IMG/VR virus record: IMGVR_UViG_3300031957_000171 | Location: 1 to 55,065 of that record | DNA: 55,065 nt | Strand: one strand, 5' to 3' | From: a virus | Part shown: piece by piece, positions 38,050-47,120 of the stretch | Numbering within the stretch: the first letter of the stretch is position 1 | Layout of the letters: every line of letters starts with the position of its first letter | Program-made: the position numbers and the translations under genes | Notes under the pieces: generated by a model | What the model saw: the letters and a program-made list of their open reading frames with translations, nothing else | Databases searched by the model: none | What the model was told of the DNA's origin: nothing

Positions 38050-40529
38050 TGGCTACAGAACGCAATCCCTTTGATAAGATACCTGAAGGTACAGAGACTA
38101 ATATAATTGCTATGATGCCTGAAGAAAATTCTAATGTCTCTATTGAGATTGATCCTACTGATGGCGGTGTAATTGTAGACTTCTCTTCTGAAGAAGATGC
38201 AGTCATGGAACCATCAGAAGAAATCAGTGAATGGTATGCTGACCTAAGTGAAGACCTCGAAGCAGAAGAACTACAGGATATTGCCAGTGATGTAATTGAA
38301 AATTTTAATGCAGATAAAGATAGTCGTGCTGAATGGGAGTCTATGTTTGAACGAGGCTTTGACCTACTTGGTCTCAAGCTGGAAGAAGGTTCAGAACCAT
38401 TCCAAGGTGCATGTACTGCTGTACATCCCCTCCTAATTGAATCGGCTGTCAAGTTCCAATCAAAAGCTTCAGGTGAGTTGTTCCCTGCCAGTGGCCCTGT
38501 CAAGGCACAGATACTTGGTGCTGCAACTCCAGAGAAAGAGATGCAAGCCAACAGAGTTCAGAACTTTATGAACTTCCAGCTTACTGAACAGATGCCTGAG
38601 TACTTTGATGAATTTGAAAGGATGCTTTTTCATCTACCATTAATAGGTTCAGCATTCAAGAAAGTTTATTATAATGCTACACTGAAAAGGCCCGTATCAG
38701 AATTTATCCCCATAGACCAGTTCTATGTGTCTTACTACGCAAACGATCTCAGAAATGCGGACCGATATACTCATGTAATTCAAAAAAGCCCAGTAGACAT
38801 GAAGTTGGACATGATGTCTGGTGTCTATAAAGACATTGAACTTCCTGAACCAGCCCAGCTTTCTGCATCAGGGTTTGCCAGCAAGATAGATAATATTCTT
38901 GGTCTTTCTCCATCATATGATTCTGATCCACAGTATGTTATCTTAGAACAACATTGTTATCTTGATCTTGAAGAAGAGGGTGTACCTTGCCCTTATATCG
39001 TAACTGTTGAAGAACAGTCAAGACAAGTTTTAAGTATTCGTAGAAACTACAAGCAAGACGATCCAAACAAAGAGAAACGAAGTCACTTCGTTCACTATAG
39101 GTTTGTTCCCGGCTTTGGTTTCTACGGGTTGGGCCTTATCCATTTCCTCGGTAACCTCACCATGTCGGCAACTGCTGCAATGCGCTCCCTAATAGATGCA
39201 GGACAGTTTGCCAATTTACCGGGCGGATTTAAGGCCAAGGGAGTGCGGATGGTTGGTGACAACGATCCTATCGCCCCCGGCGAGTTCAAGGAGGTCGAAG
39301 CAACTGGTATTGATTTATCAAGGGCAATAGTTCCCCTGCCTTATAAAGAGCCTTCCCAAACGCTCTTCCAGATGCTTGGGTTCGTGACTGCTGCTGGTCA
39401 GAAGTTTGCGGACAGTACTGAGCAAGTTATCTCTGATGCTGCCTCCTATGGACCCGTGGGTACTACAATGGCATTGCTAGAAGCTTCAAGTAAGTTCTTC
39501 TCTGCAATCCATAAAAGATTACATAAATCACAGAAGGATGAATTTAGAATCCTTGCACAAATAGATTATGATTATCTACCTGATAAGTATCCATACCAAG
39601 TACCATTTGAAGATCGTGATATCTTCAAGGCTGACTTTGATGGACGTGTAGATATTATTCCTGTCTCTGATCCTAACATTCCATCCAATGCCCATCGTAT
39701 GATGTTGTCTAACATGGCTTTGCAAATGGCACAGCAATCCCCACCGGGAATGTTTAACATTGAAGAACTGAATAGGACTATTCTTAGTGCTGCTAATATG
39801 CCTAACCTAGAGCAGATACTTCCACCAAAGATTGAGCCTCAACCTCTTGATCCTGTATCAGATATCATGGCTGTTACAAAGGGTCTGCCTATTGCAGCCT
39901 TCCCGTCTCAGAACCATGATGCCCACATACAAGTTAAGATGATGTATCTTCAAGACCCAGCAAATGGTGCTAATCCTATCATGGCTCGTATCAAACCTGT
40001 ACTTGAATCTAACATACAAGAACATTCTGTACTGAAGTATCAAGAACAAATGAATGGTGTTACATCACAGATGCTACAGCAAGTTCCGGTAGAACAACAA
40101 GGACAGTCTACTGTTATTGAGATGGCTATGGCGGAGGCTGCACAAAAAGTTATGCAAGCCAATCAACAACCACCACCGCCTACACCAGAACAACAACTGG
40201 TTGCTCTTGAACAGGAGAAGGTTAAACTACAGCAACAGAAGCTTCAAGCTGATACAACAATCAATGCTGCTGAACTTGAGCTTAAAACAAAAGAGCTTGA
40301 TCTTAAAGAGAATGCACAAATACTTGATATGCTTGAGTCTGGTGCTACTGATAACTTTAAACGTGAGAAAGCTGAAGCAGACCGAGAAACAAAGAAAGAA
40401 TTATCAGCAATGAATAATCTTGCTAAGATAGAAGTTGAAAGAATGAAAGACGAAAAAGATACAGAGAATACTAAAGTTAATACACTATCTCGTGTAGCAA
40501 TAGAAGAAATGAAAAAGGGAGACAGCTAA
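38049..40529 (+). CDS. Portal protein
   Basis: 826 aa, in the size range of P22-type portals. A conserved clip/stem region is around SEPFQGACTAVHPLLIESAV, and FIPIDQFYVSYYANDLRNAD and VHYRFVPGFGFYGLGLIHFL are typical of this family. A long C-terminal coiled coil (from about 690, EQQLVALEQEKVKLQQQKLQ) would form the barrel. It is the DNA gate at the capsid vertex, docking the terminase and later the adaptor. It follows the unknown 484-aa gene and precedes the co-chaperonin. Confidence 0.92.
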   Translation: MATERNPFDKIPEGTETNIIAMMPEENSNVSIEIDPTDGGVIVDFSSEEDAVMEPSEEISEWYADLSEDLEAEELQDIASDVIENFNADKDSRAEWESMFERGFDLLGLKLEEGSEPFQGACTAVHPLLIESAVKFQSKASGELFPASGPVKAQILGAATPEKEMQANRVQNFMNFQLTEQMPEYFDEFERMLFHLPLIGSAFKKVYYNATLKRPVSEFIPIDQFYVSYYANDLRNADRYTHVIQKSPVDMKLDMMSGVYKDIELPEPAQLSASGFASKIDNILGLSPSYDSDPQYVILEQHCYLDLEEEGVPCPYIVTVEEQSRQVLSIRRNYKQDDPNKEKRSHFVHYRFVPGFGFYGLGLIHFLGNLTMSATAAMRSLIDAGQFANLPGGFKAKGVRMVGDNDPIAPGEFKEVEATGIDLSRAIVPLPYKEPSQTLFQMLGFVTAAGQKFADSTEQVISDAASYGPVGTTMALLEASSKFFSAIHKRLHKSQKDEFRILAQIDYDYLPDKYPYQVPFEDRDIFKADFDGRVDIIPVSDPNIPSNAHRMMLSNMALQMAQQSPPGMFNIEELNRTILSAANMPNLEQILPPKIEPQPLDPVSDIMAVTKGLPIAAFPSQNHDAHIQVKMMYLQDPANGANPIMARIKPVLESNIQEHSVLKYQEQMNGVTSQMLQQVPVEQQGQSTVIEMAMAEAAQKVMQANQQPPPPTPEQQLVALEQEKVKLQQQKLQADTTINAAELELKTKELDLKENAQILDMLESGATDNFKREKAEADRETKKELSAMNNLAKIEVERMKDEKDTENTKVNTLSRVAIEEMKKGDS

Positions 40530-40708
40530 TGATGACAAAAGGTAAAGGGTATTCGGAGCATGTAAAGAATACTGCAAAAGGTTTTGGTGATGCACCCAAG
40601 GCTGAAGTATATGGTGGCCGTGGTTCACGAAGTGTTCTCAATGAATGGGACAAATCTTCTTATGAATTTCCAGCCCCAAAGAAAAGTACTAAGAAGGCTT
40701 CACTGTAA
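40529..40708 (+). CDS. Small basic protein, 59 aa
   Basis: The ATG overlaps the portal stop by one base; a second ATG follows at once. The product (MMTKGKGYSEHVKNTAKGFG ... EVYGGRGSRSVLNEWDKSSY, ending KKSTKKASL) is Gly/Lys-rich. Head-module position suggests a minor structural or DNA-binding role. No family. Confidence 0.5.
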   Translation: MMTKGKGYSEHVKNTAKGFGDAPKAEVYGGRGSRSVLNEWDKSSYEFPAPKKSTKKASL

Positions 40709-40713
40709 CCCAG

Positions 40714-40902
40714 ATGGAAATTTGGGATGAAGTTGTGCAAGAATTTAACGAAGAAATTGAAAGATTAAAAGTATCACTAAGTAATGGTGTTGCTGAAGAT
40801 TTTGCCCACTACAGACAACTTGTAGGTTCTGTACAAGGTCTGGAGTGGGCAAGAACAAACCTAACAGAAATTATTAAAAAAAGGATGTATAAAGAGGATT
40901 AA
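40714..40902 (+). CDS. Small hypothetical protein, 62 aa
   Basis: Helical (MEIWDEVVQEFNEEIERLKV), ending WARTNLTEIIKKRMYKED. Short proteins of this kind sit just after the portal gene in several marine podoviruses. The stop abuts the GroES-like start. Function unknown. Confidence 0.6.
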   Translation: MEIWDEVVQEFNEEIERLKVSLSNGVAEDFAHYRQLVGSVQGLEWARTNLTEIIKKRMYKED

Positions 40903-41331
40903 ATGAGACAGGTACAAATGGGTAATGCAATGAAGAATGACGAATGGATTGATATTGAAGATGAAGTAAGTGACCCAGCTGATCTTCCAGAACTACCGGG
41001 CTTTCATGTTTTAGTAAGGCCGTTGACAGTAAAGAGTAAAACAAAGGGTGGTATCTTTATTCCTGATTCCACCAAGGATGACATGAGTTATCTTACAACT
41101 GTGGGTAAGGTAATCGCATTAGGAGACTTGGCTTACAAAGATGTAGATAAGTTTCCCAATGGGGACTGGTGTAAGGTAGGAGACTACGTATGCTACGGTA
41201 AACATGCAGGAACAAAGCTATACTATCAGAATGTTAAACTATTACTATTGTTTGATGATCAGGTAATTATGCGAGTAAGTGATCCAAAGAATCTTGATCC
41301 TACATTTAATTTAGGAAAAGGCTCTCACTGA
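40903..41331 (+). CDS. GroES-like co-chaperonin
   Basis: 142 aa. After a 30-residue acidic lead the sequence follows the Cpn10 fold: GFHVLVRPLTVKSKTKGGIF, with TKGGIFIPD as the mobile loop that docks on GroEL. VGKVIALGD, GDWCKVGDYVCYGKHAGTKL and VKLLLLFDDQVIMRV follow. The phage would use host GroEL with its own cap, as T4 gp31 does for the capsid protein. It lies between portal and scaffold genes, so capsid-protein folding is the likely job. Confidence 0.88.
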   Translation: MRQVQMGNAMKNDEWIDIEDEVSDPADLPELPGFHVLVRPLTVKSKTKGGIFIPDSTKDDMSYLTTVGKVIALGDLAYKDVDKFPNGDWCKVGDYVCYGKHAGTKLYYQNVKLLLLFDDQVIMRVSDPKNLDPTFNLGKGSH

Positions 41332-41332
41332 T

Positions 41333-41361
41333 TTGTGATAAGCCAATAAGTATGGTATAAT
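41333..41361 (+). promoter_or_regulatory. Sigma70-like promoter for scaffold and capsid genes
   Basis: TTGTGA (41333-41338), 17-bp spacer, TATAAT (41356-41361) with extended TGG. It shares 16 identical bases with the acyltransferase promoter. The start would be near 41368, giving a leader of about 50 bases with a GGAG ribosome site at 41409. Confidence 0.7.
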
Positions 41362-41417
41362 AGTATAACAATAAATTATTACGTAAGGCGTTTGTCTCGT
41401 AAGCAACGGAGAATATA

Positions 41418-42344
41418 ATGATTGAGAACGATGATTGGAGTACTGTTGAAGTATCCCAAGGTGAAGTAGAGTATGAAATTGAAGAGCCTGTAGTTAAACA
41501 GAAGGCTCAAGAAGATATTAAAGAAGATGACACCGAAGTTGAAGAGCCTAAAGAACTTGAAGGAATTGAAACGGCTGGTGCAGAAAAAAGAATTAGGCAA
41601 CTTGTTAAACAAAGAAAAGAACGAGAAGAACAAGTAACATCTTTACAAATACAGAATGAAGAATTAAATAAAAAGTTATTGGGTAAAGAGAATGAAGTAC
41701 AGAGTATGGGTAAACGTACTCTTGCTATGTCAGAGAAACAGCTAACAGATAAAATAGCATTAGCAAGAGAAGTTTACCTAGAAGCATTTGAAGAAGGAGA
41801 AAAAGAAAAACTTCTAAATGCTCAAGAAATGTTAAACGAAGCACAAGGTGATTTAAAAGCAGTCAATAGTGCTAAAGCACGTTATGCACAACAAGAACAG
41901 AAAGCTGTGGAACAGTCAGTGGCACAACAGCAGCAGGTTCCACAGGCAGCGTCTGATCCTAAAGCAGAACAGTGGGCATCAGATAATAATTGGTTTGGTA
42001 AAGATAATGTGATGACTGCGGCTGCACTTGCTATTGATGCAGAACTAAAGAATGAAGGATATGATCCAAGTGATAATGATTTTTATCAAGAAATTGATAA
42101 CCGAATTAAAACGTCTTTTCCACATAAGTTTGAAGAAGACAAAGAACGTGTTCAGGAAACTACGTCAAGTCCTGCTCAAGTGGTGTCGGGGAGTTCTCGC
42201 TCTTCTCCGAGTTCTAGGAAAAAGGTTAAGCTTTCGCAAGAAGATTTAAGGCTTGCCCAAAAATGGAATATACCTCTTGAAACGTATGCCGCTCAGAAGC
42301 TTAAAGTACATCAAGCTGATGGCGACTATACAGATATAAAATAG
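41418..42344 (+). CDS. Capsid scaffolding protein
   Basis: 308 aa. An acidic N terminus, a long coiled coil (KRIRQLVKQRKEREEQVTSL, then QIQNEELNKKLLGKENEVQS), a Gln-rich linker and a basic Ser/Lys-rich C-terminal part (SSRSSPSSRKKVKLSQ) give the usual charge layout of scaffold proteins. It is upstream of the capsid genes and has its own promoter. It directs prohead assembly and is then lost. Assigned by layout. Confidence 0.75.
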   Translation: MIENDDWSTVEVSQGEVEYEIEEPVVKQKAQEDIKEDDTEVEEPKELEGIETAGAEKRIRQLVKQRKEREEQVTSLQIQNEELNKKLLGKENEVQSMGKRTLAMSEKQLTDKIALAREVYLEAFEEGEKEKLLNAQEMLNEAQGDLKAVNSAKARYAQQEQKAVEQSVAQQQQVPQAASDPKAEQWASDNNWFGKDNVMTAAALAIDAELKNEGYDPSDNDFYQEIDNRIKTSFPHKFEEDKERVQETTSSPAQVVSGSSRSSPSSRKKVKLSQEDLRLAQKWNIPLETYAAQKLKVHQADGDYTDIK

Positions 42345-42360
42345 TAGCGTGGAGAATAAA

Positions 42361-42855
42361 ATGGATACAACACGAAATGAAACACGTAGTGACACTCTAC
42401 GAGAACAGAATCTACGAGAAGATCAATGGACCTATGAGGAACCCGATGCCCTCACTATCCCAGAGGTAGTAAAAGCACGTTATGACAATGAGGGTATGTC
42501 CCTTCGTTGGCTGCGTATATCGTTAAAAGGTCAAGACGACATCACTAATGTTGGTAAGAAACAACAGGCAGGGTGGGTCTTCGTAACTCCTGATGAAGTT
42601 CCCGAAATGGCTGTTACATCCTTCGTGAGGGATGAAGGCCGTTACCTTGGTACAGTCTGTCGTGGAGACTTAGCATTGGCTAAAATGCCAGCTGGCAAGG
42701 TAAATGCCCGGAGAAAGCATTATGAAAACAAAGCAAATGATATGATGGATGCAGTAAATGCCCAGCTTATGAAAAACTCTGATTCTCGTATGCCTATCTC
42801 CAACACAAGTAAATCGGTAACAACACGAGGAAGGCGACCTTCTTTTCAGAACTAG
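42361..42855 (+). CDS. Head-module protein, 164 aa
   Basis: Start ATG at 42361, with GGAG nine bases upstream; an in-frame GTG at 42349 is weaker. Sequence MDTTRNETRSDTLREQNLRE, then SLRWLRISLKGQDDITNVGK and a basic C-terminal end. Similar proteins occur between scaffold and capsid genes of marine podoviruses. It may be a minor head protein. No clear family. Confidence 0.55.
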   Translation: MDTTRNETRSDTLREQNLREDQWTYEEPDALTIPEVVKARYDNEGMSLRWLRISLKGQDDITNVGKKQQAGWVFVTPDEVPEMAVTSFVRDEGRYLGTVCRGDLALAKMPAGKVNARRKHYENKANDMMDAVNAQLMKNSDSRMPISNTSKSVTTRGRRPSFQN

Positions 42856-42882
42856 CTTTCTTCTTAACAAGGAGATGAAACA

Positions 42883-43497
42883 ATGTCTACTACTAAAGCA
42901 TTTCGTGGTTTCATTCCTGCTCGTAAAAAGAGTGGTGGCTACAATAACGAAGCCGTGACTGACATGATTACGTTGACCTCAACGGGTCAGGCTCAGTCGC
43001 CCACTAATACCATTTTCACAGGCGATCCGGTAGTTCTTCCGGGTGCAAACTTTGCAACGATTTCGCCTTTCATTGCGGCAACTCTTAAACCTTCAGGGGT
43101 TTTCATGGGCTGTCAATATGTAGAAAATGGAGAGCAGAAGTTTTCCCGCTATTGGAACGGGGGCTTGAGTGCCACGGATATTAAATTCTTTGTAATCACT
43201 GATCCAGATCAGACGTATTACATCCAAGCCTCTCTCTCGCTTTCAGCGGGTGAGTTGGCAATTGTCAAAAACTATAATGTAACAGTTAGTTCTACTGCTT
43301 CTTCGGGAAGTACAGTGACTGGTCAGTCCAGTTACTATCTTGACGGAGCTTCAGGTGTAGAATCTTCTGCAGCGGTTCGTGTAATTGGTCGTGCTAAATA
43401 CCCAGACGAGAAAGATTCGGATGCGTATCCAATCGTTGAAGTATGGCTCAACCATCACCGTGATCGTTTTGTAACTGCTACGGCATCAACAGCTTGA
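42883..43497 (+). CDS. Probable capsid decoration or head structural protein, 204 aa
   Basis: A clear AAGGAGATG-type site precedes the ATG. Beta-rich with Gly/Ser/Thr (FRGFIPARKKSGGYNNEAVT ... FSRYWNGGLSATDIKFFVIT) and a conserved middle (DQTYYIQASLSLSAGELAIV). It is directly before the major capsid gene. A decoration or head-stabilising role is inferred from place and fold type. Confidence 0.6.
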   Translation: MSTTKAFRGFIPARKKSGGYNNEAVTDMITLTSTGQAQSPTNTIFTGDPVVLPGANFATISPFIAATLKPSGVFMGCQYVENGEQKFSRYWNGGLSATDIKFFVITDPDQTYYIQASLSLSAGELAIVKNYNVTVSSTASSGSTVTGQSSYYLDGASGVESSAAVRVIGRAKYPDEKDSDAYPIVEVWLNHHRDRFVTATASTA

Positions 43498-43512
43498 TAG
43501 GAAGGAATTATT

Positions 43513-44430
43513 ATGGCTATTAATAGAGCTAGTATTAGCAAAGAACTCCTTCCCGGTCTAAACGCTGTTTTTGGAATGGAGTATGGAGAGGTAAATAACG
43601 AGCATGAACCTCTTTTCGAAGTAGAAAACTCAGATCGTGCCTTTGAAGAAGAAGTACTCTTCACTGGTTTCGGTACTGCACCCACTAAGGGTGAAGGTGC
43701 TTCTGTTTCTTATGATGACGCACAGGAAAGCTATTCAGCCCGTTATACGGCTGAGACGATAGCTCTTGCCTTTGCTGTCACCGAAGAAGCTATGGAAGAT
43801 AATCTGTATGACACGTTTGCGAAACTTCGTGCGAAAGGTCTTGCACGGGCGATGGCGAACACCAAGCAGGTTAAAGCTGCAAACATCTACAACAATGGTT
43901 TCTCTGATACCATTGGTGACGGTGCTGCATTCTTCTCTGCATCTCATCCAACCATTTCTGATGGTCTCCAGTCAAACCTTCTTGGTGCGGCTGATCTGTC
44001 AGAAGCAACCCTTGAGACTGCACTAACCACTGCTCAGAAAACCAAAGATGATCGTGGTATTCTGATTGGTGCTTCTGTAGTTTCTTTGCACATCCCCGTT
44101 GATTACTGGGCCGTTGCTGATAAGATTCTCAGCAGCCCCGGCAACACCGGAACGAGTGCAGCCAGTGCCAACCCCAATACGAATGCTATCAACGCTATTC
44201 GTAATATGGGTATGGTCCCTGAAGGCTACTACATTAACCGTCGCTTCACTGATACTGATGCGTGGTTTGTTAAGACTGATGTGCCGAATGGAACGAAGAT
44301 GTTCGTCCGTTCTCCGCTTCAGACTAAAATGGAGCCTGATTTTGATACCGGCAATCTGCGATTCAAAGCCCGTGAGCGTTATAGCTTCGGTGTCTCTGAT
44401 TGGCGTGGATGGTACGGTTCTGCTGGCTGA
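43513..44430 (+). CDS. Major capsid protein
   Basis: 305 aa, HK97-type (Mu gpT-like). Features: ELLPGLNAVFGMEYGEV at the N terminus, the central VTEEAMEDNLYDTFAKLRAK, a Gly-rich spine with FFSASHPTISDGLQSNLLGA, the region GMVPEGYYINRRFTDTDAWF and a C-terminal ARERYSFGVSDWRGWYGS. A good AGGAAGG ribosome site lies ahead. A hairpin follows the stop. The assembled product is the icosahedral shell. Confidence 0.92.
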   Translation: MAINRASISKELLPGLNAVFGMEYGEVNNEHEPLFEVENSDRAFEEEVLFTGFGTAPTKGEGASVSYDDAQESYSARYTAETIALAFAVTEEAMEDNLYDTFAKLRAKGLARAMANTKQVKAANIYNNGFSDTIGDGAAFFSASHPTISDGLQSNLLGAADLSEATLETALTTAQKTKDDRGILIGASVVSLHIPVDYWAVADKILSSPGNTGTSAASANPNTNAINAIRNMGMVPEGYYINRRFTDTDAWFVKTDVPNGTKMFVRSPLQTKMEPDFDTGNLRFKARERYSFGVSDWRGWYGSAG

Positions 44431-44440
44431 TAAGATAGTT

Positions 44441-44470
44441 GAGAGGGGTAGTGTACAAGCTACCTCTCTC
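44441..44470 (+). terminator. Hairpin after major capsid gene, possible attenuator
   Basis: GAGAGGGGTAG (44441-44451) pairs with CTACCTCTCTC (44460-44470) over 11 bp with one G-U, and an 8-base loop. Only a weak U-run follows (ATACTTATAA), so it may partly stop transcription, giving more capsid message than downstream message, or act as an RNase site. Confidence 0.6.
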
Positions 44471-44490
44471 ATACTTATAAGGGAGTTATT

Positions 44491-44856
44491 ATGACAACAA
44501 ATATTAAAGTAGCACAAAATGTAAGTACAGATGGTGCTATTATCACAGGGTTTCGTTACGTAGATAGCGGCCTAACACTTGGAGATGAAGGCACAGGAAG
44601 CAGTCCTACGCCCTCACATACTCGTGTTATGGCTATGCACGTATACTCCACAATTGTTGGAGACATTATTATTAAAGGTACTAAACAGATTACGAATAAG
44701 ACAGCAGCAGGTACAGCCCTTCGATGGCGTGTTGCTGCACTTGATTCACAAGATACTTACGTAGGAGATATGGGTGTAGGCGTATTTGGAATTGTAAGTC
44801 TTGCAACTTCAGGTGCTGCTGCTATGGCCCCAACTATTACATTATATGTAGGCTAA
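44491..44856 (+). CDS. Small beta-rich structural protein, 121 aa
   Basis: Good GGGAG site seven bases before the ATG. Repeated hydrophobic strands (RVMAMHVYSTIVGDIIIKG, then GVGVFGIVSLATSG) and Gly/Ala-rich ends. Positioned directly after the capsid gene, probably a head-tail or decoration protein. No family I can name. Confidence 0.55.
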   Translation: MTTNIKVAQNVSTDGAIITGFRYVDSGLTLGDEGTGSSPTPSHTRVMAMHVYSTIVGDIIIKGTKQITNKTAAGTALRWRVAALDSQDTYVGDMGVGVFGIVSLATSGAAAMAPTITLYVG

Positions 44857-44858
44857 CA

Positions 44859-45557
44859 ATGGTAGTATCTGATCCACCAAAAATGTCAGATTACTCTTCT
44901 TTAAGAGAAGCTTTAATCTCTACTACTGAGAACGATGGCGAGGAGTTTAGTGCTGAAATAAATAATTTTATTAACAGAGCAGAGTTACGTCTGACTAAAG
45001 ATATTGATGACTCAGGTTTAGATGAGTATACTACTTTCTCACTTACAGCTAGTAATGCAGTTGTATCTCTTGGAGATAGAGTACGCATAGTTCGTAATGT
45101 AAACTTTACAACAAGTGCTGGAAGTAAAGTTAATTTACTTCAGAGGACAATTGAATACTGCAATGACTACTGGCCTGTAAGTGCTTCTACAGGTGAGCCA
45201 CGTTATTATGCACGTAAGAATAACAGTTCTATATTTATAGTACCAACTCCTGTATCTACTTTAACAGGAGTAATTCAAACAGTTTCCAAACCATTGGCCT
45301 TGGCTCCTGCTACAGGCACAAGTGTTACTACAGCAAATTATTTTACTAATTACTGTTATGACGCTTTATTTTTTGCTGCCATGATGGAAGCTACTATGTA
45401 TATGAAGGACTGGCCTACAGTTCCTGCATGGCAAGCTCAATATGAAGCAGCAATTATTACACTTAGAAATCAAGCTAGAAGGACACGTCAGGATGACATG
45501 GCAGTTGCTGCCTCACCTGCTGGTGGTCCTGATACAATTACACCGGGGAGTCCATAA
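44859..45557 (+). CDS. Head-tail adaptor-like protein (SU10/T7 gp11 type)
   Basis: 232 aa. The N terminus (DYSSLREALISTTENDGEEF ... NFINRAELRLTKDIDDSGLD) and the C-terminal helical DALFFAAMMEATMYMKDWPT match small adaptor or tail tubular protein A-like families that bind the portal. The ATG at 44859 is two bases after the previous stop; ATG 44883 (MSDYSSLREAL) is an alternative start. A second adaptor-like gene lies at 49375. Confidence 0.7.
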   Translation: MVVSDPPKMSDYSSLREALISTTENDGEEFSAEINNFINRAELRLTKDIDDSGLDEYTTFSLTASNAVVSLGDRVRIVRNVNFTTSAGSKVNLLQRTIEYCNDYWPVSASTGEPRYYARKNNSSIFIVPTPVSTLTGVIQTVSKPLALAPATGTSVTTANYFTNYCYDALFFAAMMEATMYMKDWPTVPAWQAQYEAAIITLRNQARRTRQDDMAVAASPAGGPDTITPGSP

Positions 45558-45559
45558 TC

Positions 45560-46708
45560 ATGGTAGCAGGAAAAATTGTAAGAAAACTTTTTAAACCTTT
45601 TCGTAAATCTAAAAAACCAGTTCAAAAAATTTTTAGTAATACAACAGGAGCAGGAAGGCGTAAGTTTGAAAAAGGAGGCTTACCTAAACCTAAAGGAGAA
45701 GCTGAAGGTGCAAGACTTGATCCTGATGCTAGTGATTATACAGGTGGTGTAGGAGCTAGAACAGCTAGAGATGTAGGTACAAGAGGTGAGAAAGTTACTG
45801 TAGGTGGTTTAACAATCAATAATTTTGTAAGAGATCAAGCTTCAAAAGGAATGAAAGATAGAGGAAAAGCAAAAGCAAAGCTTGCAGAACTAGCAAGAGA
45901 AGGGAAAACTCCAGAGATAAGAAAAGAAGCTCAAGCTGCTTATAATAAAATGGAAAGACAAGATATTAAAGCTACAAATAAAGCTCGTCAAACTGCTAAA
46001 CAAACTTCAGAAAAACCCAAAGTTAAAGAAAGATTAAAGGCTGCTTATAAAGGCACACCAGTTAAAAAACAAGATAAAAGAGACCCTGTTCAAGCATTTT
46101 TAAATGATGGTGAAATTATAGGAAATTTTAATCCTACTGTAAATCAACAAAAACAAGCAGTATCAAGTTTAAAAGCAAGAGGGAAAACTAAAAAAGCTAG
46201 AGAGATTGAAGCTATGTTAGAATTAGGACCAAAGAAAGCTGCTAAACAAAAAACTAAAGAAATGAGAATATCTAACCGTCGTAAGATTGGTGGTAAAGTA
46301 AAACGTAAGGCTGGTGGTAATTTAGACCTTAAAGCAGTTGAACGTGGTAAAATGCGTAAGACTATCCAGAATATAAAAGGCACACCTTCGGAAATTGCTA
46401 AAGATCGTAGGCGGAAAAAAATAAAAAAACCAACAAGCTTGCCTAATTATGGAGATTTTACAAACGAGTTAGATGAAACACCTAATAAAAATTCAGAAAC
46501 AGAAGCACAGATTGCAAGAATGATTAAAGGTGCTTTTGATAAACCTAAACTTAGTAGACCTTCTAGGGGTGATAAAGAATTTACACCCTACTTGAAAAGA
46601 AAAATGCCAAGGAAAAAAGCTGGTGGTAAAGTAAAGGGTTACAAAAAAGGTGGCCCCATTACTTATCGCATGTCAGGTGGGCAGGTAGTCGGTAACAGTT
46701 ATGATTAG
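45560..46708 (+). CDS. Lys-rich basic protein, 382 aa
   Basis: Very basic throughout (KLFKPFRKSKKPVQK; KAKAKLAELAREGKTPEIRK) with few hydrophobic segments. It ends KKAGGKVKGYKKGGPITYRM. The GGKV(K/R)GY tail recurs in the 352-aa protein downstream. Such proteins may coat or condense packaged DNA or sit in the virion. No known domain. Confidence 0.55.
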   Translation: MVAGKIVRKLFKPFRKSKKPVQKIFSNTTGAGRRKFEKGGLPKPKGEAEGARLDPDASDYTGGVGARTARDVGTRGEKVTVGGLTINNFVRDQASKGMKDRGKAKAKLAELAREGKTPEIRKEAQAAYNKMERQDIKATNKARQTAKQTSEKPKVKERLKAAYKGTPVKKQDKRDPVQAFLNDGEIIGNFNPTVNQQKQAVSSLKARGKTKKAREIEAMLELGPKKAAKQKTKEMRISNRRKIGGKVKRKAGGNLDLKAVERGKMRKTIQNIKGTPSEIAKDRRRKKIKKPTSLPNYGDFTNELDETPNKNSETEAQIARMIKGAFDKPKLSRPSRGDKEFTPYLKRKMPRKKAGGKVKGYKKGGPITYRMSGGQVVGNSYD

Positions 46709-46913
46709 TAGGTCTAGTGCTAGACAACAGATTATGAAACCACCTAAGAAACCAAAGCTAGGTAGTGGGGATAGATTTAAAAATCTTACTGCTAAACTAA
46801 AGAAAAGTGGAGCAAAAAATCCTAAAGCTCTTGCTGCGTTTATAGGTCGTAAGAAATATGGTAAAAAGAAAATGTCAGCAATGGCAACTAAAGGTAAAAA
46901 AAGGAGAATTTAA
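46701..46913 (+). CDS. Small basic phage protein, 70 aa
   Basis: MISRSSARQQIMKPPKKPKL, then GDRFKNLTAKLKKSGAKNPK and AALAAFIGRKKYGKKK-like ending (ALAAFIGRKKYGKKKMSAMA). The GxxALAAxIGRKKYG motif recurs in small head-region proteins of many phages. Overlaps the preceding gene by eight bases. Function unproven. Confidence 0.65.
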   Translation: MISRSSARQQIMKPPKKPKLGSGDRFKNLTAKLKKSGAKNPKALAAFIGRKKYGKKKMSAMATKGKKRRI

Positions 46914-47120
46914 ATGGAAAAGAAAACAGAAGTAAAGCCAGTTGCTGTTGTTGAACAGCCTGTAAAGAAAACAGAAGTAAAGACAATGACTGTTGTTGAA
47001 CAGCCTGTAAAGAAGCCAGAACCTAATCCTGATAATAATATTGGAATAGCTTGTTTTGTTGCTGTAGGTATTGTTCTTCTTTCAATTGTAATCTATAAAA
47101 AAGTAAGGGGAAAGAAATAA
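46914..47120 (+). CDS. Small membrane-anchored protein, 68 aa
   Basis: Two copies of a short segment (KKTEVK...VVEQPVKK) at the N terminus, then one membrane span (about 42-61, NIGIACFVAVGIVLLSIVIY) and a basic end. No family. A membrane protein in a structural run is unusual. Confidence 0.55.
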   Translation: MEKKTEVKPVAVVEQPVKKTEVKTMTVVEQPVKKPEPNPDNNIGIACFVAVGIVLLSIVIYKKVRGKK

